This document shows positions 1 through 12,579 of a stretch of DNA of 64,000 nucleotides, one piece after another. The number at the start of each line of letters is the position of its first letter. Position 1 is the stretch's first letter. The DNA lies in contig OX579638.1 in assembly GCA_951230915.1 (NCBI GenBank), positions 31,534,322-31,598,321 on the forward strand. Direction: 5' to 3'. Below the pieces are notes generated by a model. That model was not told the origin of the DNA. It did no database searches and worked only from the letters and a program-made list of their open reading frames with translations. A program made the translations under genes and the position numbers. This DNA comes from Antitrichia curtipendula. Taxonomy: Eukaryota > Streptophyta > Bryopsida > Hypnales > Leucodontaceae.

Positions 1-1463
1 TGGGCTAATACAATCTTTGGAGTGTTGAGTGGAGAGAGGAAAATCTTCTGGGCAGGAATAGTGAAGGACCTGGTCGGGAAGATGGTCATCTCTTTAGGGA
101 ACACGAAGGCAACCCCAATTGGGCCTTTCCTCTTCCACTTGTATGATTACCTAGGTACGCTGAGGAACTCTGAGAGGACGGTTTACAAGGCAGCAGCAAC
201 CTTGGTAAAACTGAACATAACCCCACCCCGAGAGAGTGAGGAAAGAGAGAAGAAGAGAGGACCGGACGAGGAATCCGGGAGGGGTTCATTCGAGAGGAAG
301 AAAGGGTCTTCCGAACGGAAGACAGTGTCAGAGCGGATCCCAACCTCTTTTAAGGAGAAAGGACCCCAGAGGGATAGAATGAACACTTCGGATTCGGAAG
401 TCCAGAGAGAGGATCCACTAGGGAGGGTTATTTTGGATCTAGAGGTGATCCGGGAAGAGCTAGATACGGAGAGAGGCGCAGTGAGAAAGGTATGTGGACT
501 GCTTGGTGGGATCAAGGTGTCTGAGCTAGTAGAGAAAGTAGAGGGTCTGATCCGGGATAGTGATGCCCGGAAGTGGGAAACTCAAGTAAAGGAGCTGACT
601 GAGAGGAATGAGGATCTTCACCGGCAGTTAGAAAAGAGTTTGGAAAAGAGTAAGGAAGCGAGAGAACTGTCAGCTGAGTCTGATGAGACCCTAAGAGGGT
701 ACGGAGTTTTGTATCCCATTCCGGGGATGTGTTAAACAAAGCTCGGCTTTATGATGAGGAAATCCACAAGGCTGGTACGGAAGCAGCAGCCAAGGCAGTC
801 ATGGTTTTGGCGGAGTACTCGGAGGCAGTCGAAAAGTTTATGTACGAGATCCGCGAAGCCCTCCAACAGGCTGGATACCTTCCGGGTTCAGAGAGGAAGG
901 CAAGGGTGGAAACGAGGAAGGAGACAACGCCGATACGGCCAACTCAGATCATATCTCCTCCAAAGGAAAGAGAAGTGGAGAAGAAGACACCAGCGAAGGA
1001 TTCCTCTAAGGCCAAGACAGAGGCGAGGGAAGGATCTGCACACGGATCCGGATCGAAGGAAGGCACCCGGAAGTCGGAATCCAACTTAGAAATACCGAAG
1101 GGTAAGGGTTCTAAACCCTCTTCTCATACCCCCAGCACGACAAAGAGGAAGATTACGCCAAAGAGGGCGAGGGAGGTGTCTTCAGAGAGTCACCATTCGG
1201 AGGAAGATGAGACTCCAAGTAATTCCGAGAAAGAGGAAGGCCAATCACGATCCGATTCCGGATCAGAGTCTCATCCGAAATCCGGATCCGAAGAGGAATC
1301 CGAGCCATTACCAATCTCTCCAGCGAGTTTCAAGGGGAAGGCCCAGACGCCGTCCAAGGGGAAAGCGACAACTGGTGGAAAGGCGTCAGCAAGTAGAATA
1401 CAGCCGCCTAGGAAGGGATCCGCCAAGTATGAGGAACCTTCTCCTAAACGGCTTAGGAAGTAG
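1..1463 (+). pseudogene. Gag-like retroelement ORF, partial and frameshifted
   Basis: An open frame enters from the left edge (frame 1) and runs to a TAA near 735; the adjacent frame is open from about 729 to 1463, so one small indel near 690-730 splits what was probably one protein. The first part has a hydrophobic/aromatic block (FWAGIVKDLVGKM, then a segment around IGPFLFHLYDYLG), followed by highly charged coiled-coil-like stretches rich in E, R and K. The second part is Ser/Lys/Glu-rich with repeated SGSES-type acidic tracts and ends in a basic tail (PKRLRK). No zinc knuckle, protease or reverse transcriptase is visible. The overall look is that of a retroelement gag or a plant repeat-family protein; I do not recognise the family. 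Codon use is rich in CCGGAT-type sites, unlike the AT-rich remainder of the window. Confidence 0.4.
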
Positions 1464-2852
1464 ATAGGAAGCGGCTTCCGAAGTAGGAAGGAAGTTATTT
1501 AGGAAGGATTTTAGGAAGCTAAATGGAAACCAGAGTTGGAAGTAGGTAGGAAGCAACTCATGAGGTGCTTTCCAGGAGGATGCACCTGGACTTCCTCTTT
1601 TCGGGGAATTTCGGATCTGAGATCCACTTTTCGTGGAAAGGGGAGGATGAGAGGAAAGTCAACGGTTAGTGGATAGGGAATGACGCGTGTCATTCTCTGA
1701 TCTTGATTTTGGATTTTTGGGGACCTTTAGGGTTTCCCTTCAGTTTGGTATTTAGGGGTTGGGAGTTAGTTCCAACTCCGGGCAGTTTATACTCTTGTTT
1801 TTCCTTAATGCCAATTTTCTGCAAAGAAAGCTTGAGCTTCTACTCCGCGGGTTTCATCTGCAAAGTCTGAGTTTCGTGTTGAGAAGAGGGTGGTGTTTTG
1901 TCCACTACTAGTTCAAGTAACTTGATTTCAAGGAGTTGAAGAGGAGGAGTTACCCCCGGATTCCGTCTGGATCCGGTTCTGAGAGTCTTTGAATTTGGTT
2001 TGTAAAACTATTGTGTACTAGGATAAATTCTGGTTGTTGAAGTTTCTTGGATGTCTTCTGAGCAGGATAGCCGTTCTTAGGTTGGGTAAATCTTCCGAGA
2101 GTGGAGGTGAGCGCTAACTAACGTCTGAGAGGTCCTGCTGAATCCGGAAGAGAGGAACAGGAAGATTGTCAGGATCCCCTAGTTATCAAAGTACCAGAAA
2201 TCCGACCCTTAGAATTCTGTCCGGATAAGTCTGTCGTTGTAGTAAGAGAGGAAGGTAGAGGTTTCCTGAGTGACCTACTGTTTCGGATTAATTCTCGGAC
2301 CAGTTGTGAGGAAGAATCCGCATCCAGGCTTTGGTGTTTGTCTTGGGTTTGTTTTATGTTTCTTTTGAGTGAAACTTCAGTCACTATAATACATTGAAGG
2401 GTAGGATTTACGCTTCCTTCCTAAATCTAAGAGCGGAACCCTCCGGATAAGAGGTTAAATTTCTACTTTCAGTTACTAAAAGACCAGGGTACAGATCCGG
2501 ATTCGGAAGAGGAACAGGGTTTGGACACTCCTTCCGGTTCTGCATCCGCATTCTAGGAAAATAAGTAGTTACCATAGACAAGGAGAGGCACAGGATGATG
2601 ACACTCGTCCATGTCTAGTGAGGTTGTATGAAATTATATAAGATAGAAGATACAGTAATTTTGGAGTACGGGTGTCAAAGAGGGTGTTTCCGGGATTCCG
2701 TTCCGGATCCTCTTTGTCTTGATTTGTGGTTCTGGATCCCATTCCGGTAATCTTGAGGAAACTACGAGTTAAAGTCCTTTGGGAACGATACACGGGTCAT
2801 CTTGGGTGTTTTGTCGTTTAAAACACCTAAAGGTAAGATTTGTGCTTCCTTG
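1464..2852. other. Non-coding flank of the gag-like element
   Basis: No gene is seen. The stretch is dense in GGAAG/CTTCC and CCGGAT/ATCCGG words that also fill the preceding ORF, so it is probably the 3' part of the same element. Two similar short segments (about 2396-2420 and 2828-2852, AAGGGTAGGATTTACGCTTC against AAAGGTAAGATTTGTGCTTC) could mark related ends, but no clear LTR boundary or target duplication can be defined. Confidence 0.3.
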
Positions 2853-3700
2853 TGCTACGACACTTGGTCACGGGGGACCTTGTCTCGGCCCCGAGAGAGA
2901 ACACTGGATCACCGGGTTATGCACAAATTTCCTTGATTGGTATGCGTCCAACTGACGGAGCTGAGTCTTGTTCGGGGGTTCTCACCCGCTCCTCTGTGTT
3001 TTGGTGGTCACCGTGCAGAGCGGGGGCCAAGCCTGACGAGCGAGTTCGCATTTTTTTTTTGGTTGTATTACGTGCTATGGTCCCATCTTCTTGAATTTTG
3101 TCCTAGTGCTGCATGGCTTGGTCACAGGGGACCTCGTCTCGGCCCCGAGAGAGAACACTGGGTCACATGGTTATGCACATATTTCCTTGATTGGTATGCG
3201 TCCAACTGACGGAGCTAAGCTTTGATCGGGAGTTCTCACCCGCTCCTCTGTGTTCTGGTGGTCACCGCACTAGCAGGCGGTCCAGGAATGCGAAGCACTT
3301 TTAGATCACTTGGTCGATTTGCTTAATGTCACTTCTTCTTGAATTTCGTCCTAGTGCTGTATGGCTTGGTCACGGTGGACCTTGTCTTGTCCCCAAGATG
3401 ACACACGGGGTCACGAGGTCATGTATATATTTTCTGATTGGTTTTGGTACACTTGACGCAGCTGTTTCTTGTTTGGGAAGCCCCACCCGATCCTCTGTGT
3501 TCTGGTGGTCACCGCACCAGGGAGCGGGCCATGCCTACCAAGCATGTTCGCTTTTTTTTTTCATTTGGTCGATTTGTTATAGTCACGGCCTCTTATATTC
3601 GATCTCTCTATGCTGCTTGGCTTGATCACCGGGAACTTTATCTCGGCCCCGAGAGGGACTCTGGATGCATGTGCTCATGGGTCAAATATAGTTTCCTTTT
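2853..3700 (+). repeat. Tandem array, three full ~250-bp units plus a partial fourth
   Basis: Units begin at about 2853, 3107, 3355 and 3611 (spacing 254, 248 and 256), each starting TGCTrC followed by TTGGTCAC or TTGATCAC. Every unit then has a short inverted repeat, TCTCGGCCCCGAGA in copies 1, 2 and 4 and TCTTGTCCCCAAGA in copy 3. Copies 1-3 also carry a second inverted repeat, GGTGGTCACC, after a conserved CCTCTGTGTT. Copies 1 and 3 have a T8-T9 tract. The array ends about 100 bp before the first recognisable exon of the ParB/methyltransferase-like gene. The small open frames in the array follow the repeat unit and are not evidence of a protein. Confidence 0.85.
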
Positions 3701-3802
3701 ATTCTTATGTCCGACATACCTGCTTGTCCTACACAGTTTTGTCTTTTTTTTTTATCCGCGTACTAATTGTGTGGTCTTCTCGATTCTCTATATTGCTAGC
3801 AG

Positions 3803-6800
3803 GTGCGGGCTTCTGAGGATTTAATGCAAGAGGATACTGGACCGGCTGGTGTTATAGTGGTCCATTCAGCCGGCACAGAAGTTGGTGTCCCTGAGCTACC
3901 TGAGGAGGTTCCCATGGCAGTGGTAAACCTTGACAATCTATTACGTGACCTAGATCAAGCATTGGATGATATGTATAGGGATGGTCGCATGCCCCTTCCT
4001 AAGTCTACTTGTACTTCACTGGGATCCAATGATGTTGAAGTTCATGACTTCTGTACATGTAATCATCAAGATGATGAGGTTATCTCTGCAGTAGATGGAG
4101 ACAAGGACATTTACATCTTGTGCTGTGGAAACTACAGATCCTTAGTAGAGAAATGCATATATGGCATTTAGTTTGTTTTATTGGGGGGCCGTGGTTGAAT
4201 CTCCTGGATTGTTCAATCCAATAAGTTCATTCTCTTGAGGATATAAACAAGGTTTATCATTGGCTCACACACCCATAAGTCTACCATTCATTGATTGGAG
4301 TAATATCTGTATTTATTAATTTTGTGTTTCATGTGTGTGGCTAATAGTAGAAGGAACCATACGATTGCTCCACCGATGAAGTCATCGAGGTTGACGAGTT
4401 GGAGGATGATAGAATTCGGGGAATTGAACCCCACTACATGGAGGATGACATTCGGCGATCCCAGACGATGGACACAGTTTCTATAATTTCCAGTCTGAGG
4501 CTCACTTTCTCTGATCAGTCTCGTATGAAGATACCTCTATGTAGGATGGTTCCAATGCCAATGGTACGACCAACCTTGGAATGTGACCTTACACTGTTAG
4601 AGAATCAATTTAGCCGAGGATATGACGAAGGCGCAAGAGTATTCTATGTCTCTACATCTGATGAGCAGAGGCAATCAGTTGTATTTTCAGATGCTGAGAA
4701 AATTGAATGGGGACCACATTGGAATGCGGCGAACGACAAGTTCAACATATTCTTGAAGTCGCAGACATTGTTGAAGCATTTGCTGGATTACAAGTTTTAT
4801 GTCTGTGATGGTAATCATAGACAAATTGCTTGGATGAAGCACATCTAGAGGCTTCACAGCACCGAGGCGTCTTGGCATGACAGTGTTGATGCTATTGTCC
4901 TCGACACTAGGAATCAAATTGGAGTCGCTATGCAGGCAATGCACAACATAAACAAGTAAGCGAGGTCATGCTGGGTTCATTCATGTGTTGGAGTTTCTCT
5001 AATTCTGGTATTGATTCAATTCATTCATGTTTCTAGTGATATTTGATGTTCTTGTCATTCTCTGGTTCAGGCAGACGGAGAATTCTCATATTAAAACAAA
5101 CCTCGTACATATCCTATATCGGGTCGAGAAGTACGGGGTCATGGGACTTGAGAAATTCCATGAGTTGCTTAGTCCAGAAGAAGCGCACACTTGTAGCCAA
5201 AATTCTCGCAAGACTTGGTACAGTATGTCGCTTGAGATCTTTACGTCGTTCATATTCAAGGTATGAAGTTCTGTCTATTTGATGATATTGCATGCTCCGT
5301 ATGAGTAAAGGATCACTTCATTGTACTCTAAAATGGTGCTACCGTGTTGAAGTCCGAATTCGGTTTTCTCTTTCTTCAGCAAGACATTGCGTCGGCTGCT
5401 GATGCCGCAGTCAGGAAGTATAACGAAGATACTCCACCTAGTGAAGCTACGAAGGAGGGATTGGCAACGGCCATGCGAGTTTCGATTAAAGATTCTACGG
5501 AGAAGCTCTACAAGAAACTGTCAAAGATTGTTGCGGTTGCGAATCCCGCACTTGGTTCTGAGTGGTTGAAGGAGGTATTTTGTCTTCCTTTATTCAATTA
5601 TGTGAAGTCAGATGTTTCCAGTTCGATTCTTCTCACTCTCTTTTCATTGATTGTCTGCAGATTGAGAGGCATTGGAGCTTATATTCTGTCCCCGAATTAA
5701 CATTGGAGAAGTTACAAATGATTGCGACATGCAATACGAGTCCACCATTCAAAGTGAGGTGGCTGAAATGGATGAATTCCTCCGGCCCCTCACGAGAGGC
5801 ACGTAGATTTCCGGCCAGACCGATCAACGAGGAGAGGTTATTATAGTTTCTTGCAAAGGCATCTTGGTATGTTGGGGTAAGCATTGGAATTGTCTTGTTT
5901 GGTGCTTTTTGAATAATCCATCTATTGTATTTCTTCAATCTGTAGGATATTTTGATGGTGCATGAGACCCTTAATATTTTGTCATATTATCCTGTGTCCA
6001 GATCGAGGACTCTGCTTCTGAAATGTTTGATGCAATCATTCGATCTGATAACATTTCTATCGATCTCACTGTCGCTATGGAGCCGAAGACCCTGTTAGAA
6101 TATATCGAGAGTTGGCGCATGAAGCTTTGGGAACATGCGTACACGGGGGTGTTCAAGGGTGCTAATGCATACAAGAAGTCTGAGTCGTTCAAAGATTATA
6201 GAAGGTCTATTCTGGCTGTCAAGCGAGTTATATACCGGTACAGTGTTTTTGCCCTTTCCTTGTTGGTCAGGTCATTGTGTATCGGACAGTGTACTTTAAT
6301 TGATTCACTTTATAAGTTTTGTCAATAGCCTTTAATTCAAAGTGGACCTCGGGCCCAATGGAAGACAGGCTAGGAGGCGTCATTGCACCCTCTACTTTTT
6401 CCTTCCTGATACTATGTATTTTCGGGGTGATGTAGGTACTTCAAGTTTGAGTTGTACATCAAGAAGGCCATCTCCAAAGAAGATCTACCGCCGTTCCTTA
6501 CGACATGGTTGGATCGCTCTTCTCTAGACTGCATGTTTTCTCCTATGCAGTTGAAGAATTGGACCAGTGCTCACCTGCAAGCCTGCCCGTGGTACCTCGA
6601 GCGCAACTTCGACACTACTCCACCCGAAGAAGAAGCACTCTTTGACACTTTGAATGACACTGGGATTGTGGACCCAGAGTTCGATGAGTTCGCTGGTCTG
6701 GATCCCGATGCTCGAGCGAAGGCCATAAAACGACGGGATATATCAGACAAGAAGAAACTGGAGAAGCTGGAGGAGGCTAAGAAGAAGACCGAGGACAGCA

Positions 6801-8599
6801 AGAAGAAGAGACTGGCCGCTCAAGCTGAGAAGGAGCAGGAGAAGTCGAAGAAGAGAGGGACAAAGAGGAAAGCCTACACTCCGGATCCCCAATCTGCCAC
6901 AAGTGCAGCTGACGTTAGGGAAGGGTCATCTGGCTTCTCCCTTACTCAAGAGAGACTTGTACATGGACTTACACCAACGGTTCAAACTCTTCCTGCCGTT
7001 CCAGACATTGATGAGTGCATACTGAACTTGTCAGTGGGTTCCTTACCTACAGATGAAAAAGCCTTCGATGACGTCCTCGCCTTTCTAGACATGGTTAGTC
7101 ATGTTAACATTTATTTGTTCGTGCATTATTGGAACATGGATAGAATACATGTCAATAGAAGGTCTTTAGAACATGTTCGTTCTGGCCATGGTGTGATGCT
7201 CCAATTGCATGTCCAGGTGAATTAACTGACACCTCTTTGTACTCTGCAGCACTGTACTGATAAGGACAGGTACTTCGATGGTGTATTGAGTACTCAAGAG
7301 GCAGTGTATCTCATCTTTGTGGATGTTCCCGAAGGTCTACATGTGTCGACTGTGTCTAAACCACCTGCCTTGATTCCCGACTGGAATGAGTTCAAGAAAG
7401 GGTTCTTAGTTCCCGTTTTTGACTTTGCGAAGGAGTACCTCTACGACAAGGGCGCCTTATTGGTCATGTACCCAGCACCCTCCACTCGACACAAGAATCA
7501 CCTTCTCGGATGTTGCAAGACGTACAATTTTAGAATTCTTCTTACGTGGTTCGACATGAACCACCTACATCTTACATCGCCAGTTGATCAAACCAAAACG
7601 GTAATTACATTTCTTTATTTTTATATTTTGTTAAATCTTGTGATTCTTTGATCTATCGTATGTTAACCTCTCCATTGTTTGCAGACCATGCGATTCTCAA
7701 TCTCTCTTTTAGTGAAGGAGTCGGGACCCAAAACCAAATCAGAGTTTCCATTCCAGTTTGTTCCATCCCATCAAGAGGTGGGTGTGGATGTGGCTAGGGA
7801 CGATATACTCCAGAATTTCTGCAACAAAGAAGATGTCACCATGAATGGTTCCATTCCGTGGAGAAGTCCTCGAGAGAAGGCGCGACAATTCATACAAATG
7901 CTTATCGAGGCATTATCGGAACCAGGGGACGTCGTGGTAGACTGCACAGCAGCGACAGGTAACAAAACTTCTCTAATTCATTGATTTTTTTAACCAGGAC
8001 CAAACTGAAAGGGATTTTCAGAAGTAATTTTTTTTAATCGCATGGATGTTTTCAAGATCAAGCATTCAAGCATGCCGTGCATCGCGCTGGCACGTCTTGG
8101 CATTTGAGGAGGATAAGGAGATTTTGACGCTCTGATTGCACCGGTTCTACGCACGGATGGATTTTCTCGACCGGCACTAGCACAGAATATTCCAAAAATT
8201 CAAGATGTGGATGAAAGAGACGTGGAGCCTGAGCATGTTGTGAAGACATCTCGATTCAGTGAGTAAGTTTAACTCGAAAATCTATTCTTTACATTGTCTA
8301 CTCTCATTCCACTAAGCATTCAATCTAATTATCTCTTCATTCCATTATCTAGGCAGGCCAAGAAAGTGAGGTCTCTGACACATGTGCCGTTCTTTGGGAG
8401 GCCTGATTTCTTTCCAAGCCCCCCTAAACCATTTAGGCTACCTGTGTATGCTGAGTCCAACGCTGGAGAGTTTATTGCCCTTGAGCTAAAGCCAAGCTCT
8501 CGAGCTCGGTGGATAGATCCTTGTGTTCTAGACTTCGTGGATGACTGTGTTGTTGAGTCACAGTCAGAAACGTCAAACAGCGAGGGTAGTACAATATGA
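3803..8599 (+). pseudogene. ParB-like domain / DNA amino-methyltransferase-like fusion, multi-exon, decayed
   Basis: Coherent splice sites and phases give exons at 3803-~4170 (end uncertain; preceded by an acceptor CTAGCAG, so a 5' exon may be missing), 4351-4955, 5071-5260, 5380-5574, 5661-5876, 6002-6237, 6436-7093, 7250-7600, 7685-7958, 8057-8262 and 8353-8599. The second exon has ParB-like features: LENQFSRGYDEGARVFYVS, then FYVCDGNHRQIAW (the ParB DGxHR motif). The 6436-7093 exon has a Lys/Glu coiled coil and a basic KKRGTKRKAY patch. Exons 7250-8262 resemble a beta-class DNA N6/N4 methyltransferase: a FVDVPEG segment at the motif IV position, then SPREKARQF and GDVVVDCTAATG (motifs X and I), then RWHVLAFEEDKEI. 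It is broken by TAG at 4846 and 5844 (both explicable as CAG to TAG) and by a frame problem in 8057-8262. ParB-methyltransferase fusions exist in phages and bacteria; the plant role is unknown. Confidence 0.6.
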
Positions 8600-9545
8600 G
8601 ATCTCTCTATATCATAAACTTCCAAACCCTACTTTTATATCTTCCGTATATGCTTATGTCCCTAAATCGGGAATTATTTTCTCTACATTGTTGCCGGTCC
8701 TTTATTTATTTCTGCTGAATGCATTGTCTACTTTTTGCCATCTTCCTACAATATTGTGCTTGTCGTATCATCCCTTTTCCTTAGTATTACATATCATTCT
8801 CTTGATGTGCCCTTCGAGGACCGTAATGTTTCCATTTTTATTACTGTGTCTAGAATTTACTTATACACGAATCATATATATAATTTCGTTGACCGCGTAT
8901 TGAACTTGGTATTTGTGTTTTGGTACCTCTGAACCTGATAGTCCCGTGTTGCATGAGTCCTAAACCCTAAACGCATCTCTTGGTGTCGAGACGGGACTAT
9001 ATTAATTTTATTCGTTCATGAAACCACGTGTTTGATTTCGTAAAATACTTATCATTGTGAACTATATTTCCCAAAAATTTGTCATACCTGTTCGAAGAAG
9101 CCAACACTCCCGAAGTCTTCTTGGGCCCAAGACATGGACCTTGAAGACCTCTTGCCCATGCACCTGCCCTAGGTTGGGCTGTCCGTTCTGCATTTGTCTT
9201 CCTTTGCGTAATCTGCCACTCTTTTTTGTCTTCGGTTGTACACATTAGTTTAGGATTTGAAATTGCATTGTTATCCAAGTATTAATGTTAGAGGATTATT
9301 TCGTCCAGATTATCTCGCGGAGCTTTTTACACTGCGAAATACGAACACCCTCTCCGTGTCAGTCGTCGTGCACTTCTTTCAGCCATGTCGTGTAATTGTC
9401 TACTAACCACTTTGAAGTACTACACTATGTACTCGACTAATCACAACGTGTAGAGGCTTCGTTTTCCTAAAACCATACATGCTACAAAATTGCCTTCGCC
9501 GGCTATTGTCACATTCTAAATGAACTAGGATACGAGTTCTTCATC
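8600..9545. other. Intergenic, no gene seen
   Basis: AT-rich sequence downstream of the ParB/methyltransferase-like gene. It holds one telo-box-like word (CCTAAACCCTAAAC near 8959), common in plant promoters and not a telomere. The small open frames show no family features. Confidence 0.5.
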
Positions 9546-9656
9546 AGTTTGCATCCAATTTTTTATCCAATTTTTCATCCAATTTTTCATCCACCTTTTT
9601 CATCCACCTTTTTCATCCACTTTTCATCCATTTTTCATCCACTTTTCATCCAATAG
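9546..9656 (+). repeat. Minisatellite of TTTTTCATCCAA/C-type units
   Basis: About nine tandem, slightly variable 11-14 bp units of the form CATCCA[A/C] plus a T-run. Unit length varies mainly in the T-run, typical of replication slippage. Confidence 0.85.
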
Positions 9657-10739
9657 CATCAAGTCCTCCCTCAACTTTTTCCTAAACTTTAATCTATTTT
9701 CAAATTTCTCACTTTCCAAAAATTATATTATAGTCCTAATATTGTGGCTCCCCGCTCACCAATTCCCGCTTCCCGCTCGCTGCTCGCCGCTCCACGCTCA
9801 CATACTAGCATTCCCCCTCGCGCCACCCCCCTGTCCACATGGGCGTCACGAAAAATATATTACCACGCACTAGCGATGCTCCTCGGCACCGAGGCGCGGA
9901 CGGGGGGCCCAGATTTTCAAACGGAAGGTGAACCCACGTCACCCGTCAAAGATTTCGAACACTAGACGGGACTTCGAACACTGGTCCTGATTAAACCTCG
10001 GCGCCGAGGCTTGGTTTAGGGTGGGAACCGATGTGGGCTTTGTCCCCCCTCACGGGGTAGAATTTGTGGCTCTAGAAATTTTTCCAAACGTGCCGACGCC
10101 CTAAGTTGAAAATCAGTACAAGAAGACGGTCGCGGCATGTTTATCTGTTGGGCATCTGTGGTCCGAGTCACCGCGGCGTCACTCAATGGTGGAGCTTCAA
10201 TACTTCCTCGATTTTCTTCTTCCGCGTGGTGTCCCGCGAGTGCAGCACGTCGTGTCGCATGCCGCTTCGTCATTTCCAGAGATCCCTGCTGTGGAAATAT
10301 CGACACAATGAAACCCTAGGTTAAATCCAAAGCACAAAACAGTAAGTGCCTCTTTCTATCAGAATCATAGCGTTGATCAATTGAATGTCTTACCTCGTAG
10401 TGCTCCTCTGTCTGACGATTCTCGAAGTCCGTAATTCTTATGAACCGCAAAGAGCTTCTTTTCTCCGCGGTTGGCTTGCGACGCTGGTATGCAAGGCTGG
10501 CTTGCGACACTCGGGCGGAAGACTATCTCCCGGAGACAACATCAGGCTATTAGAGTTGACATGTGCTTTCGTATACGTATTCGTACTAAATACGCATAAC
10601 TGATGCAGTACCTGAAATTAATACTACACACACTTCCGAATGCTAATGATAGGCATCCATTCCCAAATTTATTGATATATGCGACACAAATCATGCTTTC
10701 ACTGTCTAGATAAATTATGGTATAATTTTCATTGGATTA
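9657..10739. other. Intergenic, with GC-rich palindromic sites
   Basis: No convincing gene. Near 9744-9830 there is a run of CCGCTC/CGCTCC words. CTCGGCACCGAG (about 9891) and the perfect palindrome CCTCGGCGCCGAGG (about 9997) lie roughly 110 bp apart. The palindrome core recurs near 14762 inside the Mutator-like gene. Confidence 0.4.
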
Positions 10740-10960
10740 GGTGGGAAGCTCAAAGAGCGAGTATCTAAGGGCTAGTTCGCCTTAGGAATTTTCGAACGAG
10801 ACGAGTCACATGTTCCTATTTGTATTGCTAGGGTTTACTAAGCTGAGCACATATACTTCCTAGAGAGAAATGAGGAAGTCAAAGAGAATGATTGCCTCTT
10901 GCAAAGAATTATAAGTTATTTATTGATTCGATCAATGACTGAAGCAATGCGATTTAAAAA
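10740..10960 (+). repeat. Degenerate copy of the AAGGTAGGAGG MITE family
   Basis: Internal sequence (ATCTAAGGGCTAGTTCGCCT near 10767; AATGATTGCCTCTTGCAA near 10888; TTGATTCGATCAATGACTGA near 10923) matches internal parts of the copies at 58947-59358 and 60179-60603. The terminal repeats are poorly preserved, so boundaries are approximate. Confidence 0.45.
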
Positions 10961-12579
10961 TCACCCCACATTCATATCAGGTGAGTTTATCTAGTTGCAA
11001 TTCATGCAAGCTTGTCAATCGACTCTCTTACCATAGGAAAGATACTATATTATTTAACTCTAGGTATTGAATCACACTTAATAATCATTTCGTGGTGTTC
11101 ATAATATCTATAGGTTTTGTATATGTTGCAGAGCTACCCTAATAAACAATAATGTTATGGAATTGAGAAAACAAACGTACAATCCACATATATGTGAGTT
11201 GGACGTATTTCCTACAACACAAAACTTTAGTAGTTTCAACTTGATGTTTCATACCTCTAGAACGCTTCCTTCGTTTTTGTCCAGAACTGATTTGTCCCCT
11301 TCAACATGAAGGCTGCAACTTGCCATAAGAGGTGTCATTCCATCTGATCTATTAATCCTGGCTTGAGCAACTTGTGAGCGTTGCAATGTCTTCCTAGAAG
11401 AAAACAAAAGTTTACCTCTCTTCCTGCGCTTCCTATTTGTATTTTGGCGACCACTCTCAGTGTGATCTTTTGTTGCATGCATGAGATTAAAAGATCATAT
11501 TGTGGAATGACCAAAATCGATTTATATGCACATTGCCACAATGATAGTATTGCATATTCTAATATGCACTTGACACTGTTGTCAAGGCATGACGTATACT
11601 TCAGAAACCATATCACCATGTATTCACTAAATTGGTTTGACACTAGCGTCTACCCTCATTTTATAGGATGCCCACATATCGGTTGTCACGGAATTCAAAT
11701 TTGGTAGTTCTCTATATGAATCTTTAAAATTGTAGGTTTTGATCTTTGTCAGTATCTTCATTTAAGTATTTCATAATGTAATCGACCTCATTAGTCTACC
11801 AGTAGTTTCAACAGTCACTAGCATCTCCCATATTTGATTTTTGGGATACGGTAGATAATCTATATGATTTTCCATATACAAGGCTCTTAGATCATTGACA
11901 ACATCGTGTTAGTGTTGAGAATTAAAATCTACCTACATCTCTCTGAAAATATTTATAGTTAACCGTATAGATGGTTTATAGGCCCTAAAAAATGTCTTTT
12001 TCATATGTGGCTTCATGTGGTTTAATTATTATTTTTCGGATACACCAATCTTTACTTAGACAAGAAATGTAGTTCTCACCTTCTGCATTATTTAAGCATA
12101 ATTTTTCCTATACCTACATCTACTATGACAACGTCTGATTTTTGAATTTCAGTGTACATCTATTTATGAGTTAGGTAAGACAAACGGCTCCCTTTGAGAG
12201 GATTTTATATGAATGGGCATTTACATAGAGGATCTAGATATTCAAAATTGGAGTCTACATTAAATGTTGTTTTACCATTAAGAGTTTGTTTTACCGCATT
12301 CCGGCTTCATTATATCCATGGAAATATTCCCCTTCTTCTTGTATATTGTTTATAAGTTCTATCATCCAATTGATTTCCACTATCTACCGAGGGCTTCTTA
12401 CAACTGACTTATACTTTTTAGTTTTACTTCTTCTTTCAATAGCCGCGATTCGAGCGAATGGTCATGAGATTCCACTTGTTCTCCCTCTCGGGTCAAAAGG
12501 GTATGTTGTAGTGCCTCTCCACCTTCTTCATGTCCGATTTGGTTTTGTTTAGTCCAGTGTATATGTAGAAGAAGAGGTT
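10961..12579. other. Upstream flank of the Mutator-like gene, no gene seen
   Basis: AT-rich DNA. A Lys/Arg-rich minus-strand frame at 11249-11482 shows no recognisable domain. No matching terminal inverted repeats for the downstream transposase could be identified. Confidence 0.35.

Noticed and set aside
2840..3824. Overlapping plus-strand ORFs of 68-128 codons
   Set aside because: They recur with the ~250-bp tandem unit and have no conserved protein pattern independent of the DNA repeat.
4687..4944. Minus-strand ORFs opposite the ParB-like exons and other antisense frames
   Set aside because: They are shadows of the plus-strand coding exons, without their own domain features or splice logic.
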